Positions 18,146-25,489 of a DNA stretch of 31,419 bases are shown piece by piece. The notes under the pieces are model-generated. The model did no database searches and was not told the DNA's origin. It was given only the letters and a program-made list of their open reading frames with translations. Position 1 is the stretch's first letter. Every line of letters starts with the position of its first letter. Origin of the DNA: CAYVFC01 sp964450715. GTDB lineage: Bacteria > Myxococcota_A > Polyangia > Polyangiales > JAFGIB01. The position numbers and the translations under genes were made by a program. The stretch covers positions 1-31,419 of the forward strand of contig CAYVFC010000096.1 in assembly GCA_964450715.1 (NCBI GenBank), written 5' to 3'.

Positions 18146-18540
18146 CGTATTCCCTGGAAGCATCAGCGGCGGCGTCGGTCGTAACACCGAAGCGGAGCCG
18201 AGAGCAGCGCGCACGAGCTGCCGCTCGAGATAAGCGTTACTGTGTTGCGAGTTCGGGGTCAAGGCGGTTTACGTTTGGCTGACCTTCCTCGACTCATACG
18301 GTTAACGTTCCGCAATTCGTGGTGTCCGGACAGCGTCGTCGGGCTGTCGGGAACCGTTCACAGAGTGGGATAATAGTTCGGGACAGGTGCCGACATCCCA
18401 TCCCCGGCCGTCGCTGCTACAGTCGAACGATTCAAAAGAGCGTGTTAGATCATTTCATTTCGCGTTTTTTGGTGGTACCTCGTGCTTCGCTCGGGCTTGA
18501 AGGCCGGCCTGACGACCTAGCCGTTACCTGCGTGACCGGG
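18146..18540. other. divergent intergenic region
   Basis: These 395 bp separate the Cys-rich lipoprotein (minus) from the TPR/PEGA gene (plus) and should hold both promoters. The frame of the PEGA gene is open back to 18319, but that part lacks protein-like features. I see no repeat, RNA gene or clear promoter consensus. Confidence 0.4.
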
Positions 18541-19671
18541 ATGAGAAGAAACGTTCAGACGTCGTACGAAACGACCTCTTCTGGCACGGCCCCTGCGATT
18601 TCAAACCTGAAGGGGCCCTTCGATGCGGCTGGCCGGCTGGCGCGGATGGGCGCGGCCATTCTGGTTGCGGTCCTGTCGATCCTCGGCGCCGGCGCGGTCG
18701 TGAGCGCGCAGTCGCCGGAGGGCGAGGGCTCGGAATACCAGCAGACCATCAGGGAAGCGGTCGGCGAATACCGCGCCGGGCGTTTCGACGAGGCGCGCGT
18801 CCTGTTCGAGAAAGCGCACGCCATCGAGCCAAACGCGCGCACGTTGCGCGGGATCGGATTGGCGGCCTACGAGGCCAGGCATTACGTCCAGGCGATAGAA
18901 GCTCTCGAAGCGGCGTTGCAGAGCCGGCAGCGTCCCCTGACGGACGAGCAGCGCGAGCGGATCGGCTCCTGGCTTGCCCGCGCGCGAACCTTCGTCGCCT
19001 CGATAAAGGTGAGGCTTCTTCCTCCGGAAGCACAGCTGACGGTGGACGGCCAGGAGGCGCGCTTCGACGACGAGGGCGGTTTACTACTGGATGCTGGCGA
19101 TCACGAACTGGTCGCCACCCTGACCGGTTATCAATCGGTAACGCGCCGTGTGGTGGCAGCGGGGGGAAAGAGGAGCCGGATCACCATCGAGTTGCAGCCG
19201 CTGTCCGGTTCTGAATCCGAAGGAAGCACCGGCTTCGAAAGCGGAGCCGGCCAGGCGGGAGGTCGCCTCGGTTCGTCTCCTGACCGCGTCGAAACCTCGG
19301 ATTCCGGGGATGGCTCGATTTATCGTACGCTGGGCTGGGTCGGCGTCGCCAGCGCGGGAGTTTCTTTGGTCGGCTCGGCCATTTGCTTCGGAGTTTCCGA
19401 GATCAAGGTCAACGAGTGGAACGGCCCGTGCAACCAGGACGGTACTCGCGAGCTGACCTGCCCTCAGCATCGCGACGCCATCACCACGCTTCGCACGGCG
19501 GGAATCGTAACCCTGAGCACGGGAGTCGCGCTGGGCATCACATCGCTGGTTCTGTTTCTGGTCGCTCCCGATGACGACGCATCTGATGACGATGCGTCTA
19601 CCGAGCACAGCCGCATCGACCTCACCGGCGTTCCCGGGGGGTATACACTGAGGTACACGGTCAGCTTGTAA
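18541..19671 (+). CDS. TPR/PEGA-domain envelope protein
   Basis: This is a 376-residue protein with a hydrophobic signal-like segment (MGAAILVAVLSILGAGAVVS) near residues 36-55 and a likely cleavage after SAQ. About 100 residues of TPR-like helices follow (AVGEYRAGRFDEARVLFEKA, then IEPNARTLRGIGLAAYEA). A PEGA domain comes next (KVRLLPPEAQLTVDGQ, then LDAGDHELVATLTGYQ). Two C-terminal transmembrane segments flank a small Cys loop (CNQDGTRELTC). This layout is common in Myxococcota and is thought to act in the envelope, though no precise role is known. The start is uncertain: ATG 18541 gives an Arg-rich n-region, while ATG 18646 begins at the hydrophobic segment. Its stop codon lies in the first bases of a 109-bp repeat. 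Confidence 0.72.
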   Translation: MRRNVQTSYETTSSGTAPAISNLKGPFDAAGRLARMGAAILVAVLSILGAGAVVSAQSPEGEGSEYQQTIREAVGEYRAGRFDEARVLFEKAHAIEPNARTLRGIGLAAYEARHYVQAIEALEAALQSRQRPLTDEQRERIGSWLARARTFVASIKVRLLPPEAQLTVDGQEARFDDEGGLLLDAGDHELVATLTGYQSVTRRVVAAGGKRSRITIELQPLSGSESEGSTGFESGAGQAGGRLGSSPDRVETSDSGDGSIYRTLGWVGVASAGVSLVGSAICFGVSEIKVNEWNGPCNQDGTRELTCPQHRDAITTLRTAGIVTLSTGVALGITSLVLFLVAPDDDASDDDASTEHSRIDLTGVPGGYTLRYTVSL

Positions 19672-19776
19672 GCGTTCAGGCCTTGGGCAGCGCGGCGGCC
19701 AAGGCGCCCGAAAGAGCTCGGCGCGCAGCCGGGCCGGTGAGGATTGTACTCACGTATATGACGAACCGGCCCGAGG
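19668..19776 (+). repeat. 109-bp direct repeat, copy 1
   Basis: This segment runs from GTAAGCGTTCAGGCC to ACCGGCCCGAGG and is identical to 23525-23633 except at three positions. It contains nested inverted repeats: CGGGCCGGT pairs with ACCGGCCCG, and inside them GTGAG pairs with CTCAC around a 7-nt loop. It begins at the stop codon of the PEGA gene. With copy 2 it brackets the whole cobalamin block in direct orientation. Confidence 0.85.
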
Positions 19777-19867
19777 GCTTCCGCGTACGCCGGCCCTACC
19801 TCGATACCCGTTTTCTGGTCGGGGCGTGGGCTTTGCCGGCCTGGCTTGACTTCGCCCGTGCCGCGAG

Positions 19868-20015
19868 ATAACTGTTTCCCTGCGAGTGAGACGTCTGTCG
19901 TAAAAGGGAAGACGGTGCGAATCCGTCGCGGTCTCGCCGCGGTAACCGGGGACGAAAGCTGCGACGCGTTGCTGGTCGATCTGGTGAGCAAGCGCATCCG
20001 GGAAGCCGGAGCGCT
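19868..20015 (+). promoter_or_regulatory. cobalamin riboswitch (possibly 3'-truncated)
   Basis: The conserved core is easy to read: AAAAGGGAA (19902-19910), GGTGCGAATCC (19914-19924), then GCGGTCTCGCCGCGGTAACC and GGGGACGAAAGC up to 19959. TTTCCCT upstream can pair with AGGGAA. These are hallmarks of adenosylcobalamin/cobalamin riboswitches, and the position upstream of cbi genes fits. The expected distal part (CCACTG ... GGGAAG ... a terminal purine-rich box) is weak or missing; GGGAAG near 20000 may be a remnant. The right boundary is approximate. Such elements turn the downstream cbi genes off when cobalamin is plentiful. Confidence 0.75.
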
Positions 20016-20172
20016 GAAGGACGTGCGTGAGATCGAGCTTCCGCCGCGCGACCGCTTTCCTGTGCCCGAGGGGCAGTGCGAGTTCGTGCCCATGAAGCCG
20101 GAGGAAGCCGAGCGCTACCGGCGCGAGCACGACGAACATGACGACCACGGCGACCACCACCACTACCAATAG
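19984..20172 (+). CDS. short His-rich protein or fragment
   Basis: This open frame with good coding composition ends in REHDEHDDHGDHHHYQ, a His/Asp tail able to bind metal. About 62 residues follow GTG 19984, but no ribosome site is visible and the frame runs back without a stop through the riboswitch core to 19846. The upstream part is therefore probably not protein, and this may be the C-terminal piece of a larger gene fused to the riboswitch by deletion. His-rich tails occur in cobalt chelatases such as CbiX and in metal chaperones, so a cobalt role would fit the neighbours. I do not recognise the rest. Confidence 0.35.
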   Translation: MSKRIREAGALKDVREIELPPRDRFPVPEGQCEFVPMKPEEAERYRREHDEHDDHGDHHHYQ

Positions 20173-20349
20173 AGCACCGATCGGGTTGAAAACGCCATGA
20201 TTTCGCGGTCTACAGGGGCCATCTGCGGCCTCGTCCCTCCTAGAAATGGCTATACCATTCCTTCGTCGGGCCGAGAGCCGCATCTGGCCCCTCTATCCTC
20301 GCGAACTCAAAGACGTTTCAACCCGTTCGGTGCTCTAGAGGTCACATCG

Positions 20350-20598
20350 GTGAAGGGACTGCGCTCGGGACACACCACCGGCACCTGTGCGGCCGCTGCC
20401 GCCCGGGCGGCGGCTTGCTGCTTGCTGGGCGAGGACGGCGTCGGGCAGAGCGCGGTCGATTTGCCCGATGATGGCGAGCGGGTGAGCCTGCCCGTGCTCT
20501 TCACCGAGCGGGGAGACGGCTGGGCCATGGCCGGCGTGCGCAAGAGCGCGGGTGACGATCCGGACGACACCGACGGAGACCTGTCGCCATGGACGTGA
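20350..20598 (+). pseudogene. cbiD: cbiD 5' fragment (cobalt-precorrin-5B C1-methyltransferase)
   Basis: GTG 20350, with AGAGG 8 nt upstream, opens a frame that matches the N-terminus of CbiD: LRSGHTTGTCAAAAARAAA, then the beta region ending KSAGDDPDDTDG (family form KDAGDDPDVT.G). After 82 residues it stops, whereas CbiD proteins are about 350-380 residues. The next gene, cbiE, begins 10 bp before this stop, so roughly 280 codons have been lost between the conserved DDPD motif and cbiE. The product would lack most of the enzyme and should be inactive. CbiD methylates C1 in the anaerobic corrin pathway. Confidence 0.75.
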
Positions 20599-21239
20599 AA
20601 GCGAGCGAGCCCTTCATCACCATCGCCGGTTGTGGCCCGGGAGCCGGGAAGTACCTGACCCTACAGGTAGTGGAAGAGGTTGCGCGCGCGGAGGTGCTGG
20701 TGGGCGCTTCGCGGTTGCTCGGGCTCTTTTCCCGAAGCAAGGCGCAGAAGCTCACCGTGGGAGCCGATGTCGCTGCCGTGCTGGACCGGATCGAGGACTG
20801 CTGGCGGCAGAAGCGGGTGGTCGTTCTCACCACCGGCGACCCGGGCCTGTACAGCCTGGCGACCGCCGTGCTCGAGCGCTTCGGCCATGCGAGCTGCCGA
20901 ATCATACCCGGCATCAGCTCGGTGCAGCTGGCGCTGGCCCGGCTGGCCCTGAGCTGGGTCGAGGCGCGCGTCATCAGCGCGCACCGGGATCTGCCGGATA
21001 TCGATCCGGCCCAGCTCGATGATTGGAATACCGTCGCGGTGCTCATGGGTCACCCGCGGGCCTTTACCTGGATGCGGGCGCTGGTAGAGCGCATGGGCTC
21101 GAACCGTCGCATCTTCGTCTGCCAGGATCTGAGCCTGGCAGGGGAGAGAATAGAAGAGGTAAAGCCAGACGATCTAGCTGACGGCGTTTACTCTGGGCGC
21201 AGCATCGTCGTGCTCACACGGAAACGGGAACGGGAATGA
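20589..21239 (+). CDS. cbiE: cobalt-precorrin-7 C5-methyltransferase CbiE
   Basis: This 216-residue protein is of the tetrapyrrole methylase fold. The N-terminal FITIAGCGPGAGKYLTLQ is the S-adenosylmethionine-binding GxGPG loop, VLTTGDPGLYSLA is the second conserved GDP loop, and IIPGISSVQLALARL is the third. EARVISAHRD with LPDIDP is typical of CbiE. The length fits a stand-alone CbiE, without the CbiT decarboxylase that is often fused or adjacent; no cbiT is in the window. It methylates C5 (and, with CbiT, C15) in corrin ring synthesis in the cytoplasm. It overlaps the cbiD stub by 10 bp and cbiL by 4 bp (ATGA), so translation is coupled. GGAG lies 9 nt before the ATG. Confidence 0.85.
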   Translation: MDVKASEPFITIAGCGPGAGKYLTLQVVEEVARAEVLVGASRLLGLFSRSKAQKLTVGADVAAVLDRIEDCWRQKRVVVLTTGDPGLYSLATAVLERFGHASCRIIPGISSVQLALARLALSWVEARVISAHRDLPDIDPAQLDDWNTVAVLMGHPRAFTWMRALVERMGSNRRIFVCQDLSLAGERIEEVKPDDLADGVYSGRSIVVLTRKRERE

Positions 21240-21958
21240 AACTCGGAACGCTTTACGGAATCGGCATCGGGCCCGGCGACCCGGGCCTGATCACGGTCAA
21301 GGGCAAGGAGATTCTCGGCCGCTGCCCGGACGTGTTCGCGCCCAAGGCGCGCATCAAATCCGAGAGCGTGGCCCTGGCCATCGCGAGGGAGCACCTTCAT
21401 CCGCAAGCGGTCGTGCGAGAGGTGGTCTTTCCCATGGTCCAGGACCGGCAGACGCTCGAGCAGCACTGGAAGAAGTCCGCGGCCCAGGTGGCGGAGGTGC
21501 TCTCGGCCGGAAGGGACGCCTGCTTTCTCACTCTGGGCGATACCCTGCTGTATTCCACCCATATCTACCTGGTGCGATCCCTGAAGGCGCTGTTGCCCGG
21601 GGCGCCGGTCATCACCGTTCCCGGTATCACCGCCTTTTCCGCGGCGGCGGCGCTCACCGGTTTTCCGGTAGGCGAGGGCAAGAGCCCGGTGGTCATCGTG
21701 CCCTCCGACGACACGCCCGAGCTGCTGCTTCGCGCCATCGAGCTCAAGGGCACCGTGGTGCTGATGAAGGTCGGCAAGCGGCTGCAGTCCGTGCTGGAGC
21801 TGCTGCGCGAGCGCTCGCTGCTCGGGCGCAGCGTCTTCGTGGCGCGGGCCGGCCTGGACGGGGAACGCATCGAGACCGATCTCGGCAACCTGCAGGTGAG
21901 CGATCCGCATCTCGGATACCTGTCCACCATCATCGTCGACGCCCGCAAGGAGCCTTGA
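21236..21958 (+). CDS. cbiL: precorrin-2 / cobalt-factor II C20-methyltransferase CbiL
   Basis: This is a 240-residue tetrapyrrole methylase. GTLYGIGIGPGDPGLITVKG is the S-adenosylmethionine loop, and APKARIKSESVALAIA is diagnostic of the CbiL/CobI branch. LTLGDTLLYSTHIYL and VITVPGITAFSAAAA are the further substrate and cofactor loops. It adds the C20 methyl group to cobalt-factor II (or precorrin-2). The length is normal and no defect is visible. The start overlaps the stop of cbiE and only 1 nt separates it from cbiF. Confidence 0.88.
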   Translation: MKLGTLYGIGIGPGDPGLITVKGKEILGRCPDVFAPKARIKSESVALAIAREHLHPQAVVREVVFPMVQDRQTLEQHWKKSAAQVAEVLSAGRDACFLTLGDTLLYSTHIYLVRSLKALLPGAPVITVPGITAFSAAAALTGFPVGEGKSPVVIVPSDDTPELLLRAIELKGTVVLMKVGKRLQSVLELLRERSLLGRSVFVARAGLDGERIETDLGNLQVSDPHLGYLSTIIVDARKEP

Positions 21959-21959
21959 G

Positions 21960-22718
21960 ATGACCGTGTACTTCGTCGGCGCCGGCCCCGGGGATCCGGA
22001 GCTTCTCACCCGCAAGGCCCACGACCTGATCACCTCCGCGCGTTGCTGCATCTATGCCGGTTCGCTGGTGGGCCAGGGGATTTTGCGCCTGATCCCCGGG
22101 CAGGCGATCAAGCACGACTCGGCCTCCATGGACCTGGACGCCATCGTGCAGGCCATTCTTGCCGCCGACCGGCAGGGCCTGGACGTGGTGCGCCTGCACT
22201 CCGGAGATCCCAGCATCTACGGCGCCATCGGCGAGCAGATGGCGCGGCTCGACGCGCTCGGCATCGATTACCGGGTGGTTCCCGGCGTGAGCAGCTTTCA
22301 GGCCGCGGCCGCCGCCCTGGCGGTGGAGCTCACCGCTCCCGAGATCGCCCAGACGGTCATATTGACCCGCGTATCCGGCCGCACCCCTATGCCCGAGGAG
22401 CAGGAGCTTCACCGGATCGCGCAGACCCGCGCTACCCTGTGTCTCTTTCTCTCGGTGAGCCGGATAGACGATATCGTCGAGACCCTTTCACCGATCTACG
22501 GGACCGATTGCCCGGCAGCGGTCGTCCACCACGCCTCCAGAGCGGACCAGAAGATCGTGACCGGAACCCTGTCCGACATAGCGCCGAAGACCCATGAAGA
22601 GCGTATCCAGAAGACCGCCCTGATCCTGGTCGGCCCGGCACTGGCAAGGCATGCCCTCGAATCCAAGCTCTACCACAGGGGGTTTACCCACGGGTACCGG
22701 AAGGCGGAGCAACCGTGA
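21960..22718 (+). CDS. cbiF: cobalt-precorrin-4 C11-methyltransferase CbiF
   Basis: This is a 252-residue tetrapyrrole methylase. VYFVGAGPGDPELLTRKA is the cofactor loop, IYAGSLV is highly specific for CbiF/CobM, and RLHSGDPSIYGAIGEQ plus VVPGVSSFQAAAAAL complete the active site. TVILTRVSGRTPMPEEQ is another CbiF hallmark. It methylates C11 of cobalt-precorrin-4. Intact and of normal length. Its stop overlaps the GTG start of cbiG (GTGA). CbiG acts on its product, which matches the gene order. Confidence 0.9.
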   Translation: MTVYFVGAGPGDPELLTRKAHDLITSARCCIYAGSLVGQGILRLIPGQAIKHDSASMDLDAIVQAILAADRQGLDVVRLHSGDPSIYGAIGEQMARLDALGIDYRVVPGVSSFQAAAAALAVELTAPEIAQTVILTRVSGRTPMPEEQELHRIAQTRATLCLFLSVSRIDDIVETLSPIYGTDCPAAVVHHASRADQKIVTGTLSDIAPKTHEERIQKTALILVGPALARHALESKLYHRGFTHGYRKAEQP

Positions 22719-23503
22719 GCGTCGGCATCATCACCCTTTCTGCCGAGGGGTGGCGCGTCGCCCGCGCGCTTTCCCGGGCAATACCGGAGGCAACGGTCTA
22801 CCTGCATCAGAACGTGCCCGCGGACGATGGCGAGGCCCCGGAGCGCTTCGACCGCGTGGGCGAGCTGACCCGCTCTGTCTTCGGCCTGCACTGGGGCCTG
22901 GTATACGTCATGCCCTGCGGGGTGGTGGTGCGCGCGATAGCGTCGCTCGTTTCGGACAAGCACACCGACTCCGCGGTGGTGGTGATGGACGTGGGCGCCC
23001 GCCACGCGGTGAGCCTGCTCAGCGGCCACGAGGGCGGCGCCAACCGGCTGGCAGTACTGGTCGCCAATGCGACCGGGGCCGAGCCGGTGATCACCACCAC
23101 CACCGAGGCCAGAAAAGACCTGGTGGTCGGCGTCGGCTGCCGCAGGGGTATGCAGAAGGATGCCCTGGTCGATGCCATAACCGATACCCTGCGAAACAGC
23201 GGCCTGGCGCTGGAACTGGTACGCCTGCTAGCCACCGCCGACGTCAAGCGGGACGAGGTCGGGCTGTTCGAGGCAGCCGACGCGCTCGGGATACTGCTTG
23301 TACTGGTTCCCTCCGGGCGCATCCGCGCCTTTGCCGGCGCCTTCCAGGCGTCAGACCTGGTGCAGCAGAGCGTGGGCCTGCCGGCGGTGGCCGAGCCCGC
23401 AGCCATGCTGGCCGGAAAGAACACCAGCTTGATAGTGAGAAAGACGAGATGCAACGGAATCACCATAGCCATAGCCCGGGAAAGCTCCTCGTTGTCGGAA
23501 TAG
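22715..23503 (+). CDS. cbiG: cobalt-precorrin-5A hydrolase CbiG
   Basis: This is a 262-residue protein with GTG start. The N-terminal half has GLVYVMPCGVVVRAIASLVSDK and VVMDVGARHAVSLLSGHEGGAN, the hallmark CbiG motifs. The C-terminal half has the VVGVGCRRGMQKDAL domain. The residues between the two halves are compact, as in short CbiG forms. It opens the ring delta-lactone and releases the C20 fragment as acetaldehyde, a step of the anaerobic (early cobalt) route. This identifies the cluster as anaerobic-type. It overlaps cbiF by 4 bp, and its last 55 bp overlap the cbiH stub. Confidence 0.88.
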   Translation: MSVGIITLSAEGWRVARALSRAIPEATVYLHQNVPADDGEAPERFDRVGELTRSVFGLHWGLVYVMPCGVVVRAIASLVSDKHTDSAVVVMDVGARHAVSLLSGHEGGANRLAVLVANATGAEPVITTTTEARKDLVVGVGCRRGMQKDALVDAITDTLRNSGLALELVRLLATADVKRDEVGLFEAADALGILLVLVPSGRIRAFAGAFQASDLVQQSVGLPAVAEPAAMLAGKNTSLIVRKTRCNGITIAIARESSSLSE

Positions 23504-23524
23504 GCCCGGGCCACCCGCTTGACC
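23449..23524 (+). pseudogene. cbiH: cbiH 5' stub (precorrin-3B C17-methyltransferase)
   Basis: ATG 23449, inside the end of cbiG, gives MQRNHHSHSPGKLLVVGIGPG, the start of CbiH/CobJ with its cofactor loop. Homology stops after about 25 residues, exactly where the second 109-bp repeat begins (23525). The frame runs on to 23907 with unrelated sequence. The rest of cbiH (about 220 residues) is missing from the window. Confidence 0.7.
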
Positions 23525-23633
23525 GTAAGCGTTCAGGCCTTGGGCAGCGCGGCGGCCAAGGCGCCCGAAAAAGCTCGGCGCCCAGCCGGGCCGGTGAGGA
23601 TTGTACTCACGTACATGACGAACCGGCCCGAGG
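23525..23633 (+). repeat. 109-bp direct repeat, copy 2
   Basis: This copy differs from 19668-19776 at three of 109 positions and keeps the nested hairpins. It replaces the body of cbiH. Beyond both copies the sequences diverge quickly, so the edges are sharp. Confidence 0.85.
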
Positions 23634-23715
23634 ACGCCGGGGTGATTGCACAGAATCGCCCCAGTTCTGGCGCCGGTTTTTCGGGATGGATTGGCCGCCG
23701 TCGTTTCAGATACCC

Positions 23716-23925
23716 CTACACGGCCGCCTCGCCCTGGTTCTTGAAGAAACGGCTCTCGGTCCTGCCGCCGTCCAGGATATCGACCGCGTACCCCCCGATG
23801 CCGTCGATCAGCGCGCGCGGCCGGTCCAGGGCGATCAGCCTGCCGCGGTCGATGACGGCGACCCGGTCGGCCAGCTGCTCGGCCTCTTCAGTACCGTGGC
23901 GACGTAGCGAGATATGCGGAACGAG
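23716..23925 (-). pseudogene. ABC transporter ATP-binding protein, C-terminal fragment
   Basis: Reading leftwards, HGTEEAEQLADRVAVIDRGR then LIALDRP and a 30-residue tail match the end of a drug/multidrug-type ABC ATPase: the H-loop His followed by the EEAE...DRVAVIDRGR strand-helix. Walker A, the signature motif and Walker B are absent. Upstream sequence is unrelated, and a dispersed-repeat copy lies 48 bp beyond. This is a remnant of a larger gene lost from the locus. Confidence 0.65.
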
Positions 23926-23973
23926 GATACGGTAGAGGTCCCGGAATCGCTGTCGATTCACGGGACCCAGATA

Positions 23974-24078
23974 GCGTCTCCGGGGGGACACCCCTTCTGG
24001 TGATCCTCGCAAAACCATTGAGCCTTTTGGCGGGATTTCGGTCGCTCTGGCCCGGGAGATGCCGCTGCGGGCGGTCGC
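23974..24078 (+). repeat. dispersed 106-bp repeat, copy upstream of fic
   Basis: GCGTCTCCGGGGGGACACCC starts the copy, followed by CTTCTGGTGATCCTCGCAAA, the AAAACCATTGAGCC/TTTT segment, GGCGGGATTTCGGTC, and an end near GCGGTCGC. It is very similar to the copies at 29111 and 30523 and in the same orientation. With 23525-23633 and the ABC fragment it accounts for most of the gene-free stretch 23525-24214. Confidence 0.8.
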
Positions 24079-24119
24079 ATGACGGGGCTGCGCCGATTCC
24101 GGTCGCCCGTCGGAACCGT

Positions 24120-24200
24120 TTGACTTCGACCCGAAAATGCCAGACAATCGGGTCATAATACGACCCGATTGTCGGCTGGTTTTGGGTCACCACCTGACCC
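24120..24200 (+). promoter_or_regulatory. fic promoter with overlapping palindromic operators
   Basis: A 12-bp perfect inverted repeat, GACAATCGGGTC (24143-24154) and GACCCGATTGTC (24162-24173), has a 7-nt spacer. TTGACT (24120-24125) with a 17-nt gap to GACAAT (24143-24148) makes a plausible promoter whose -10 box is the first half of the palindrome. A second pair, GGGTCA and TGACCC (24184-24189, 24195-24200), follows, and another GACCC is at 24128. Five GGGTC/GACCC half-sites upstream of one gene suggest a repressor or autoregulator site. Confidence 0.5.
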
Positions 24201-24214
24201 CGGGAAAGGCCCAA

Positions 24215-25330
24215 ATGGTAAAGCATACCTACGTCTGGCAGACGTCCGTTTGGCCGAAGCTCGTCTGGAAGGCAGAGCCCTTGCTCGGACCACTGGGAAG
24301 CGCCCGGCGCAGCCAGGGAAGGCTCCTGGGACAGGCGGAGAGTATCGGCTTGAAGTCGCAGGCGGAGATACTGATAGAGGAGACCTTCACCACGGCGGCT
24401 ATCGAGGGCGAGAATCTCGACCGGGATCGGATCCGGTCATCCGTTGCGAGGAGGCTCGGCCTTCCAACAGCGGGTTTACCGCCAACAGACCGGAGCGTGG
24501 ACGGTCTGGTCGAGGTGCTCGTCGACGCCACGGCGAACCGGGATCGCCCGCTTTCGCCCAAGAGGCTCAAGGGATGGCAGGCGGCGTTATTTCCGACCGG
24601 ATATTCTGGCATGAGAGAAATCCTGGTGGGTAGATGGCGGAAAACCGTTGTACCCATGCGCGTTGTATCGGGGCCGATCGGAAAGGAGCGGGTATACTAC
24701 GAGGCGCCGCCCGCGAATCGACTCGACAAGGAGATGGCCGACTTCCTCCGCTGGTGGCACGCATCGTCCTCGCAGAAGATGGACGGACTGGTTCGCGCGG
24801 GGCTGGCGCATTTCTGGTTCGTGTCCATCCACCCTTTCGAAGACGGGAACGGTCGCATAGCGCGCGCGATCACCGACATGGCGCTGGCGCAGGATGAAGA
24901 CTTGAACCTCCGCCTCTACAGCATGTCTTCCCAGATTGTCGATGAAAGGAATGACTACTACAAAGTGCTGGAGAGAAACCAGAAGGGCGATGGGGATATA
25001 ACGGACTGGCTGGTCTGGTTTCTGGGATGCCTGGAGCGATCGATTCGTCGCGCCGAGGGACAGGTTCACGTCGCACTGCAGAAAGCTCGTTTCTGGCGAA
25101 ACCATTCCGAGACCGCTCTGAACGAACGGCAACGAAAGGTCGTCAACCGCCTGCTCGACGTCGGTCCCGGCAAATTCGAGGGCGGGTTGACGAATCGCAA
25201 GTACGTAGCGTTGACAAAGGTGAGCCGTGAAACCGCCAAGCGCGACATCGCCGACCTGGTTGAAAAAGGTATACTGGCTAGAAACCCGGGCGGCGGCAGA
25301 AACGCGAGTTACGACATCGCCTGGCTATGA
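24215..25330 (+). CDS. Fic family protein with DUF4172-like N-terminus
   Basis: This is a 371-residue protein. Residues 5-40 (TYVWQTSVWPKLVW) resemble the DUF4172 N-terminal region of Fic proteins. Residues 60-65 (TAAIEG) fit the inhibitory helix motif [S/T]xxxE[G/N], with Glu64 placed to block the active site. The catalytic motif HPFEDGNGRIAR is at 206-217 (His206, the residue that activates the target hydroxyl). The C-terminal 80 residues look like a winged helix (TKVSRETAKRDIADLVEKGI). Such proteins usually AMP-ylate proteins, here held in check by their own N-terminus. ATG 24215 is chosen over 24137 because the longer form would run through the operator palindrome, and GGGAAAGG lies before 24215. 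The winged helix may bind the palindromes upstream. Confidence 0.85.
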   Translation: MVKHTYVWQTSVWPKLVWKAEPLLGPLGSARRSQGRLLGQAESIGLKSQAEILIEETFTTAAIEGENLDRDRIRSSVARRLGLPTAGLPPTDRSVDGLVEVLVDATANRDRPLSPKRLKGWQAALFPTGYSGMREILVGRWRKTVVPMRVVSGPIGKERVYYEAPPANRLDKEMADFLRWWHASSSQKMDGLVRAGLAHFWFVSIHPFEDGNGRIARAITDMALAQDEDLNLRLYSMSSQIVDERNDYYKVLERNQKGDGDITDWLVWFLGCLERSIRRAEGQVHVALQKARFWRNHSETALNERQRKVVNRLLDVGPGKFEGGLTNRKYVALTKVSRETAKRDIADLVEKGILARNPGGGRNASYDIAWL

Positions 25331-25352
25331 CCGCTATAAAACGCGCCGTTTC

Positions 25353-25385
25353 TCACTTGAGGTCACAATCTGTGACCTCAAGTGA
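25353..25385. promoter_or_regulatory. perfect 15-bp inverted repeat
   Basis: TCACTTGAGGTCACA and TGTGACCTCAAGTGA are separated by ATC. The palindrome lies 23 bp after fic and 105 bp before the YhcG-like start. There is no T-run after it, so an operator is more likely than a terminator, though a hairpin stopping or protecting the fic transcript is possible. Confidence 0.55.
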
Positions 25386-25489
25386 GCCGGTCGTTCGACG
25401 GTTCCCGATTCCTTGTCGGCCGGAACCGGCAGGAGTTGCTACCGTACAGAAAAAAACTGCCGATACCGCGATTCGCGGTCATCGAACGT

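Noticed and set aside
17070..18233. Plus-strand frame of 387 codons opposite the Cys-rich lipoprotein
   Set aside because: It consists of Ser/Pro/Arg-rich sequence with no motif, while the minus strand has a lipobox and ordered Cys repeats.
22651..23448. Plus-strand frame covering cbiG in another phase
   Set aside because: Only its last part (from 23449) matches a protein, the start of CbiH; the rest is a shadow of cbiG.
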